Positions 1 through 3,843 of a stretch of 5,539 nt of DNA are shown here, one piece after another. Origin of the DNA: Candidatus Saccharimonadota bacterium. GTDB taxonomy: Bacteria > Patescibacteriota > Saccharimonadia > Saccharimonadales > JACDBH01. The DNA is taken from assembly GCA_020428565.1 (NCBI GenBank), contig JAGQMT010000038.1:1-5539 (forward strand), in the 5' to 3' direction. The position numbers and the translations under genes were made by a program. The notes under the pieces are model-generated. The model was not told where the DNA came from. It ran no database searches and saw only the letters and a list, made by a program, of their open reading frames with translations. Every line of letters starts with the position of its first letter. Positions within the stretch are counted from its first letter, which is position 1.

Positions 1-16
1 AGCTATTTAATTACTA

Positions 17-92
17 TGGTCGGGATGACAGGACTTGAACCTGCGACCTCACGGCCCCCAGCCGTACGCGCTACCAACTGCGCCACATCCCG
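17..92 (-). tRNA. tRNA-Pro (anticodon GGG), with encoded CCA
   Basis: Read on the minus strand, this folds into a full cloverleaf. The 7-bp acceptor stem is CGGGATG/CATCCCG, the D stem is GCGC/GCGC with GG in an 8-nt loop, and the anticodon stem TACGG/CCGTG closes the loop CTGGGGG. The variable loop has 5 nt, and the T arm is GCAGG/CCTGT around TTCAAGT, which fits TTCRANY. The anticodon GGG specifies proline. The G after the anticodon is typical of tRNA-Pro and is the usual m1G37 site. The discriminator A and CCA are encoded at 17-20, so the CCA end does not have to be added by an enzyme. No clear promoter is visible just upstream and no terminator fits in the 16 nt downstream. It could be transcribed by read-through from the protease gene on the same strand. 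Confidence 0.97.
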
Positions 93-104
93 ATATTAAA
101 CATA

Positions 105-171
105 GAGGCCATGTGACATCTGGCTTGATTAAACCTGAGGCTAACCAAAGTGGGATGTCTCATGTCTCAGG
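105..171 (-). other. Possible structured RNA element upstream of tRNA-Pro
   Basis: Two inverted repeats interleave here. Arms 110-120 and 154-164 pair at 10 of 11 positions with a single T-T mismatch, and a further GAG/CTC (105-107 with 166-168) can extend that stem. A second pair, CCTGAG at 134-139 and CTCAGG at 166-171, lies across the first. The arms therefore alternate in the order of a pseudoknot or of two exclusive hairpins. A 7-nt tandem repeat, TGTCTCA, lies at 156-169. The element lies just 5' of the tRNA on the tRNA strand. I recognise no known RNA family. Chance pairing remains a real possibility. Confidence 0.22.
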
Positions 172-198
172 CTCGCCCAAGAACGGATATTGACTTCC

Positions 199-216
199 CT
201 GAATATGAATATTCAG
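199..216. repeat. Short inverted repeat, 8-bp arms
   Basis: CTGAATAT and ATATTCAG are separated by only 2 nt, so the sequence is nearly a palindrome. It lies 63 nt beyond the stop codon of the protease gene on that gene's downstream side. There is no T-run after it on either strand, and the arms are AT-rich. It is therefore a poor candidate for an intrinsic terminator, though it might be an mRNA 3'-end stabiliser or a protein-binding site. Confidence 0.4.
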
Positions 217-278
217 ATAATCATATTGCCAGACCACCATGGCCTACTAACATTATCTCACACAACCAGCTAATATAT

Positions 279-914
279 CTAGAAGTTTACGCCAATCAAA
301 AAAGAAGTAATACTATGATTCAGCCTCAAAACTACCGGTCCAACAAACTGCCATGCTATCAATATAAACAAAAAAACCGATGCAAGCCCCATAGATTCAA
401 TGGATTTCATTAGTCGCTGTAAAGGCTCTGGTGCAAACGCATAAAGTAGCCTAGACCCATCCAGCGGCGGAAACGGTATCATATTGAATACAAACAGCGC
501 TACATTTATTAATGTAAATATAAATACAAAATCCGCAATCATACTAGTGGTTACTAGACCAGATCGAAACACCAAGCCACCTACGACCGCAAGCAACAAG
601 TTCGTCAATGGACCCGCTATACCTATCAGAGCAGCACCGAACTCCTCGAACTTAACATTATATGGGTTAAACGGCACAGGCTTCGCGGCAAAGATAGGTG
701 GAACCCCTATAATAATCATGATTAGCGGCAGAAAAACAGTCGTCAAAATATCTATATGAGCTAAAGGATTCAGTGTTACACGACCATGTTCCATGGCAGT
801 ATCGTCACCCAATTTATAGCCAACAAAAGCATGCATTGCCTCATGAAAACTCATACCAATAAGCATTGAAATAAGTACAAATAATAACTGATAAGCGTCT
901 AGTCCATCAAACAT
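279..914 (-). CDS. Site-2-protease-like intramembrane metalloprotease (M50 family)
   Basis: Predicted 211-residue polytopic membrane zinc protease of the S2P/M50 family, whose members cut substrates within or next to the membrane; the substrate here is unknown. Numbered from the ATG at 914, the first hydrophobic segment runs into the zinc motif HEAMH (24-28). A GPLTN segment (101-105) sits in a later membrane helix. The motif NMIPFPPLDG (144-153) supplies the third zinc ligand, Asp152. Further hydrophobic stretches lie at about 55-72, 125-146 and 176-198. There is no PDZ domain, so this is the short, minimal type. The frame could be extended upstream to a TTG at 962, but the extra 16 residues are unlike the family, the GGAG there directly abuts the TTG, and a TATAAT lies inside that extension. 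I therefore chose the ATG. It has no Shine-Dalgarno sequence and may be leaderless. Stop is TAG. Confidence 0.9.
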   Translation of the reverse strand: MFDGLDAYQLLFVLISMLIGMSFHEAMHAFVGYKLGDDTAMEHGRVTLNPLAHIDILTTVFLPLIMIIIGVPPIFAAKPVPFNPYNVKFEEFGAALIGIAGPLTNLLLAVVGGLVFRSGLVTTSMIADFVFIFTLINVALFVFNMIPFPPLDGSRLLYAFAPEPLQRLMKSIESMGLASVFLFILIAWQFVGPVVLRLNHSITSFLIGVNF

Positions 915-923
915 ATAGACAAT

Positions 924-952
924 ATTATACACTGTAAGTATGTATAAATCAG
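924..952 (-). promoter_or_regulatory. Candidate promoter of the M50 protease gene
   Basis: On the minus strand a perfect TATAAT (924-929) lies 9 nt before the ATG at 914. The position 17 nt upstream holds CTGATT (947-952), which matches the -35 consensus only weakly. A start about 7 nt past the -10 box would fall at roughly 917, leaving almost no leader. This fits the lack of a Shine-Dalgarno sequence before that ATG. The -10 match is seen in the sequence; its use is inferred. Confidence 0.5.
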
Positions 953-980
953 AAAAAACCAACTCCAGACCCTAAGCGCC

Positions 981-1009
981 TTGACTTAACACCTTAAAAC
1001 ATATACAAT
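981..1009 (+). promoter_or_regulatory. Sigma-70-type promoter of rpmB
   Basis: TTGACT (981-986) and TACAAT (1004-1009) are separated by exactly 17 nt, and each differs from consensus at one position. Transcription would begin near 1016, giving a 5' leader of about 40 nt before the rpmB ATG. It is arranged back to back with the candidate protease promoter on the other strand. Confidence 0.75.
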
Positions 1010-1056
1010 AGACACCTGAAACACCTACCAACAAGTAGATATGAAAGGATAATACT

Positions 1057-1257
1057 ATGCAACGCTGTGATTTAACGGGCAAAGGCAAGCAATATGGAAG
1101 TAATGTTAGCTTTTCGCAACGCCACACCAAAAAGGTCTGGAAGCCAAATCTCCAAACCAAAACCATAGAGATCGATGGCAAAAAAGTAACCATGAAATTA
1201 AGCACGCAAGCTATCAGAACCCTCAAGAAAAAAGGCGTAATCGCCACTACTAAGTAG
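1057..1257 (+). CDS. rpmB: Large-subunit ribosomal protein bL28
   Basis: Small basic protein of the 50S ribosomal subunit, 66 residues, somewhat shorter than the 78 residues of the E. coli protein. The family's opening is clear: MQRCDLTGKG, then a VSFSQRHTKK segment (17-26) and WKPNLQ (28-33), followed by a lysine-rich tail with a TLKKKG turn (55-60). There is one cysteine (Cys4), so this is not a zinc-ribbon form. The ATG is supported by AAAGGA at 1044-1049, 7 nt upstream. It is transcribed alone from its own promoter and ends in a strong hairpin terminator. It is the only plus-strand protein gene in the window, divergent from the protease and convergent with the metallo-beta-lactamase-fold gene. 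Stop is TAG. Confidence 0.96.
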   Translation: MQRCDLTGKGKQYGSNVSFSQRHTKKVWKPNLQTKTIEIDGKKVTMKLSTQAIRTLKKKGVIATTK

Positions 1258-1271
1258 TCGACCCACTCGAT

Positions 1272-1312
1272 ATTATAAAATCCTCCTGTTATAAGCAGGA
1301 GGATTTTATAAT
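1272..1312. terminator. Bidirectional intrinsic terminator between rpmB and the convergent operon
   Basis: This is a 17-bp perfect inverted repeat (1272-1288 with 1296-1312) around a 7-nt loop. The 8-bp core TCCTCCTG/CAGGAGGA is flanked by A-rich and T-rich arms, so on either strand the core is followed by ATTTTAT. It starts 15 nt after the rpmB stop and lies about 50 nt beyond the stop of the converging minus-strand gene. It can therefore end transcripts from both directions. Confidence 0.9.
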
Positions 1313-1362
1313 TAAGTTTATAATTCAACAGAAACCAAACAAAACGAGCTATAAAATATCGT

Positions 1363-1983
1363 TTACCTCTCAAGAACAATAAGACTGAGACCTTCAGATA
1401 AGTCTGCTGGCTTCAACTTCAGCCTGGATACACTATCCTTTGGTGTCATTGCGAGCCCCTTCAATGCCTCACTTAATTCCTGCTGAGGAACTGGATAATT
1501 AATAGCCTTGTCAGCATAATGCACAGGAATAACAATCTTTGGATCGAACTTTTTAACTATAGACAGCGCACCAATTCCATCCAATGTATAGCCATTGCCC
1601 CCAACTGGAACAATAAGTACATCGACCGCTCCCATATCTTCGATATACTCTTCTTTGATGTCTGGATGTATGTGACCAGTAATTGCAACCCGAAAATCAC
1701 CATATTGCAGTTTGTACATTATAGCCGTTTCTTTACCCAACTCGTCCATATGAGCACGTGCCGCAACGCCAAATACCGATATTCCTGATACTTCATATTC
1801 ACCTGGTTCTGCTATGAACAAGCGCACACCCGTATCTGGTTCGCTATATACAGTCGACAAAACTACATCGTCACTCTTTGTTACTGATTTTAGCCCTAAA
1901 CTGGCCAGATTGTCATCGATAACAACTCTCGCCTTTGGCGTAGAAATACTAATACAATTCGCACCATGAAACTGAAACTCCAT
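1363..1983 (-). CDS. Metallo-beta-lactamase-fold protein with degenerate metal site
   Basis: 206-residue protein resembling the UlaG/UPF0173-like branch (COG2220 type) of the metallo-beta-lactamase fold. The fold is suggested by an N-terminal FHGANCISIST strand pair (5-15), VVIDDN (20-25), an AEPGEYEVSGI segment (58-68), ITGHIHPD (101-108), VLIVPVGGNGYTLDG (122-136) and IPVHY (152-156). Where active relatives carry THxHxDH after a hydrophobic strand, this protein has TVYSEPD (44-50), so the main zinc ligands appear to be replaced. His104, His106 and His155 remain. It may be non-catalytic, or may use another metal arrangement or substrate; I cannot assign one. The ATG is supported by GAAGGG at 1993-1998, inside the end of the upstream winged-helix gene, which stops 3 nt before. 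The two are probably co-translated. Stop is TAA, followed by the shared terminator. Confidence 0.82.
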   Translation of the reverse strand: MEFQFHGANCISISTPKARVVIDDNLASLGLKSVTKSDDVVLSTVYSEPDTGVRLFIAEPGEYEVSGISVFGVAARAHMDELGKETAIMYKLQYGDFRVAITGHIHPDIKEEYIEDMGAVDVLIVPVGGNGYTLDGIGALSIVKKFDPKIVIPVHYADKAINYPVPQQELSEALKGLAMTPKDSVSRLKLKPADLSEGLSLIVLER

Positions 1984-1986
1984 ACT

Positions 1987-2595
1987 CTAATTCCCTTCTA
2001 TTATCTGTTTCTTATCGATCAACACTTGCTTCTTGGCAAGCATAACCTTTGATATAAACCTATCTTTGACATTCTGCCGGTACTCAAAATCACCAAGAGA
2101 CATAATAACATATCGTATATCCTTCTTCTCTTTGATCTCAAGATCCTTGATGTACTTTTGTACCTTTGCTTGGTTTAGATCGCCAACTATAACCATATCG
2201 ACACCACTAGAATCATCTCTAGTAAACTGACCAGTATAAAAAGCCAGCTCCACGTTACCCAATGCCAATAATTCAGCCACAACGGGATCCACCTGCTTAG
2301 GCTTTGCAACAATTACGTCGCCATCGTCCATGACCAAATCACTAGATCCAAAAATCTCTAGCAAGGGCTTAAAGTATTCAAACTCTTGATTAACTTCGTA
2401 ATACAACCTATTGTTGGTATTGTCAGATGCGATAATACCAATGCTCAACAAATTAGCCAGTTCCCGACGCACTGAATTAATTTGTTCATCCACCTTGCGT
2501 GTAATCTCACGTACATAAAACGAACGATTAGGATTACTGTAGAAGAGTCTTAGTAATTTTACTCTGGTCTTGCTCCCAAAAAGTTGCTCAATCAT
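1987..2595 (-). CDS. Winged-helix regulator with nucleotidyltransferase-like C-terminal domain
   Basis: 202-residue predicted cytoplasmic protein. Residues about 1-70 form an ArsR-like winged helix: LFGSKTRVKLLRLFYSNPN (5-23), a YVREITRKV helix (27-35), the likely recognition helix around NSVRRELANLLSIGII (40-55) and a RLYYEVN wing (63-69). Residues about 110-195 resemble the MNT-type nucleotidyltransferase fold that often follows such domains, with GVDMVIVGD at 131-139. The usual GS motif reads TGQFT (121-125), and only one Asp of the normal DxD pair is left (Asp133), so catalysis seems unlikely. It probably binds DNA and senses something through the C-terminal part; its target is unknown. 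The conserved MIEQLFGS start supports the ATG at 2595, which has no Shine-Dalgarno sequence. It follows miaA after 52 nt and leads into the MBL-fold gene. Stop is TAG. Confidence 0.8.
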   Translation of the reverse strand: MIEQLFGSKTRVKLLRLFYSNPNRSFYVREITRKVDEQINSVRRELANLLSIGIIASDNTNNRLYYEVNQEFEYFKPLLEIFGSSDLVMDDGDVIVAKPKQVDPVVAELLALGNVELAFYTGQFTRDDSSGVDMVIVGDLNQAKVQKYIKDLEIKEKKDIRYVIMSLGDFEYRQNVKDRFISKVMLAKKQVLIDKKQIIEGN

Positions 2596-2620
2596 ATATA
2601 TAGATTAACATGTTTTATGC

Positions 2621-2631
2621 ACTCAATGAGT
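2621..2631. promoter_or_regulatory. Possible operator palindrome upstream of the winged-helix gene
   Basis: ACTCA-A-TGAGT is an 11-nt perfect palindrome in the only real gap of the minus-strand block. It starts 26 nt before the regulator's ATG. It overlaps a TTGAGT (2621-2626, minus strand) that could serve as a -35 box, but the AT-rich -10 region at 2596-2607 fits poorly with it. An autoregulatory site is conceivable but is only inferred from position. Confidence 0.25.
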
Positions 2632-2647
2632 AATATTTTTTACTTTA

Positions 2648-3535
2648 TCACTGATTTTGCAGAAAGCTATTCACCAGAACATCTACCTCGGCCATATTTG
2701 TTACCCAAATAATGGATTTATTACGCCTAAACCAAGTCCGCTGACGCCTTGCATACTGAATTGTATTACGCTTAATATTACTTACAACTACATCAAAATC
2801 AACACTATCATCTTCAAAATATTGTCTCCATTCTTGATAACCAACCGCCGACATGCCCGGAGCCTGCCAACCATATAAACTAGACAAACTACGAACTTCC
2901 GTCTCAAGCCCCGCCTCAATCATCGCATCTACCCTATTAGAAATCCGGTCTATGGCTACATCTCGTGCTATATCAATACCCAGAACTAAGGTATTTTGAC
3001 GCAGATCCTTCCTGACCGGTACTGCACCATTTGTCTCGATTGCCCTAATGAGATGTCGTGGATTTTGACTATTGACTGGCATATTGATACCCAGCTTAGC
3101 TATCTTGTGTTGTAACTCAAGAACAGATAAAGCCTGCAAATATTCCCGCTCTTCGGCATCAGCTGAGGGCAAAAAGGCAAAATCAAAAATTAGACCATCT
3201 ACATAAAGCCCCGTACCGCCAACGATAATTGGCAATCTATGCCTAGACGTGACATCATCCATCAAGCCACTAGCAATTGTCTTAAAGTCTGCGGCAGTAA
3301 AAGTCTGATCTGGATTAATTAAGTCAATAGCATGATGCGCTACCAAAGACTGATCCGCTAGACTAGGCTTAGCCGTACCAATATCCATACCTCTGTAAAC
3401 TGTTCTAGAATCAGCGCAGATTATCTCACCATGACACTTCTTGGCTATATCCATAGCCAAGGCGCTCTTGCCACTTGCGGTGACACCGACTATAACCACC
3501 AATGGCGCTACGTTTGGTTTTTGTCTATTCACCAT
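2648..3535 (-). CDS. miaA: tRNA dimethylallyltransferase
   Basis: Transfers a dimethylallyl group from DMAPP to N6 of A37 in tRNAs that read codons starting with U, the first step toward i6A/ms2i6A. The 295-residue length is normal for bacterial MiaA. Visible motifs are the P-loop GVTASGKS (17-24), ADSRTVYRGMDIGTAKP (41-57) with the catalytic-base Asp42, GGTGLYVDG (106-114), NPRHLIRAIE (158-167), the GYQEW segment (232-236) and the C-terminal QYARRQRTWFRR (260-271) typical of the tRNA-binding end. The ATG lies inside the end of the alkyltransferase-like gene (11-nt overlap), with only a weak GGTGG (3540-3544) before it, so translational coupling is likely. The stop is TGA, followed at once by TAA. 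Confidence 0.97.
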   Translation of the reverse strand: MVNRQKPNVAPLVVIVGVTASGKSALAMDIAKKCHGEIICADSRTVYRGMDIGTAKPSLADQSLVAHHAIDLINPDQTFTAADFKTIASGLMDDVTSRHRLPIIVGGTGLYVDGLIFDFAFLPSADAEEREYLQALSVLELQHKIAKLGINMPVNSQNPRHLIRAIETNGAVPVRKDLRQNTLVLGIDIARDVAIDRISNRVDAMIEAGLETEVRSLSSLYGWQAPGMSAVGYQEWRQYFEDDSVDFDVVVSNIKRNTIQYARRQRTWFRRNKSIIWVTNMAEVDVLVNSFLQNQ

Positions 3536-3830
3536 CCGGCCACCATATCAACTTATCGATATCTGCATAGAAATCATCACTCACCTTAATACCCTCTAAC
3601 TCCAGATGAGATTTATGACTCCTACGACCACCTGGATATCCGCTGGCTAGACCGCCCTTAATATTCACGACTCTATGCCATGGTAAATTCGGATCACCAA
3701 AATGAGCAATACCGCCGACCACCCTCGCGGAACGAGGCTGACCACAAAGAGTCGCCAACTGACCGTAGGTCATAAGCCTACCTACAGGTATCTGAGCCAC
3801 CAAAACTTCAATTCTTTGTTTAAAACCCAC
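3525..3830 (-). CDS. Alkyltransferase-like protein (ATL), MGMT-fold DNA-damage sensor
   Basis: 101-residue protein equal to the DNA-binding half of O6-methylguanine-DNA methyltransferase. The helix-turn-helix region is TYGQLATLCGQP (21-32), followed by SARVVGGIAH (34-43), in which the Arg corresponds to the base-flipping arginine finger. The active-site motif reads PWHRVV (50-55), with Trp51 in place of the alkyl-accepting Cys of PCHRV. That swap defines ATL proteins, which bind O6-alkylguanine without repairing it and, in known cases, hand the lesion to nucleotide excision repair. LASGYPGGRRSHKSHLELEG (61-80) matches the family's C-terminal part. The start is GTG, chosen because a strong AAGGAG (3838-3843) lies 7 nt upstream and the protein begins in the family's normal place. 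It lies 11 nt after thrS and overlaps miaA, so it is probably co-transcribed with both. Stop is TAG. Confidence 0.93.
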   Translation of the reverse strand: MGFKQRIEVLVAQIPVGRLMTYGQLATLCGQPRSARVVGGIAHFGDPNLPWHRVVNIKGGLASGYPGGRRSHKSHLELEGIKVSDDFYADIDKLIWWPDGE

Positions 3831-3837
3831 GAATCCA

Positions 3838-3843
3838 CTCCTT
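3838..3843 (-). promoter_or_regulatory. Shine-Dalgarno site of the ATL gene, overlapping the thrS stop
   Basis: AAGGAG on the minus strand shares two bases with the thrS stop codon TAA (3842-3844) and sits 7 nt before the GTG of the alkyltransferase-like gene. It fixes that non-ATG start. It also suggests that ribosomes ending on thrS can reinitiate directly. Confidence 0.8.

Noticed and set aside
93..127. Promoter directly upstream of tRNA-Pro (TATGTT at 99-104)
   Set aside because: The hexamer 17 nt upstream (122-127) reads CAAGCC, which has no -35 character, and the -10 match is weak.
150..413. 87-codon plus-strand frame covering the gene-free stretch and the end of the protease gene
   Set aside because: It begins with GTG without a ribosome-binding site, overlaps the protease gene antisense, and its product shows no domain-like pattern.
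915..962. Upstream TTG start adding 16 residues to the protease
   Set aside because: GGAG directly abuts the TTG with no spacing, the added residues do not fit the family, and a TATAAT box lies inside the extension.
972..1379. 135-codon open frame on the minus strand, rich in Phe, Leu and Val
   Set aside because: It is the antisense of lysine-rich rpmB and runs through the terminator hairpin. The hydrophobic look is a by-product of the complement of AAA/AAG codons, and it resembles no known protein.
2648..2650. Possible TGA recoding to glycine, as in Gracilibacteria/SR1
   Set aside because: No in-frame TGA occurs inside any of the genes despite many glycines, and miaA ends at its normal length at TGA followed by TAA. 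A standard code explains everything.
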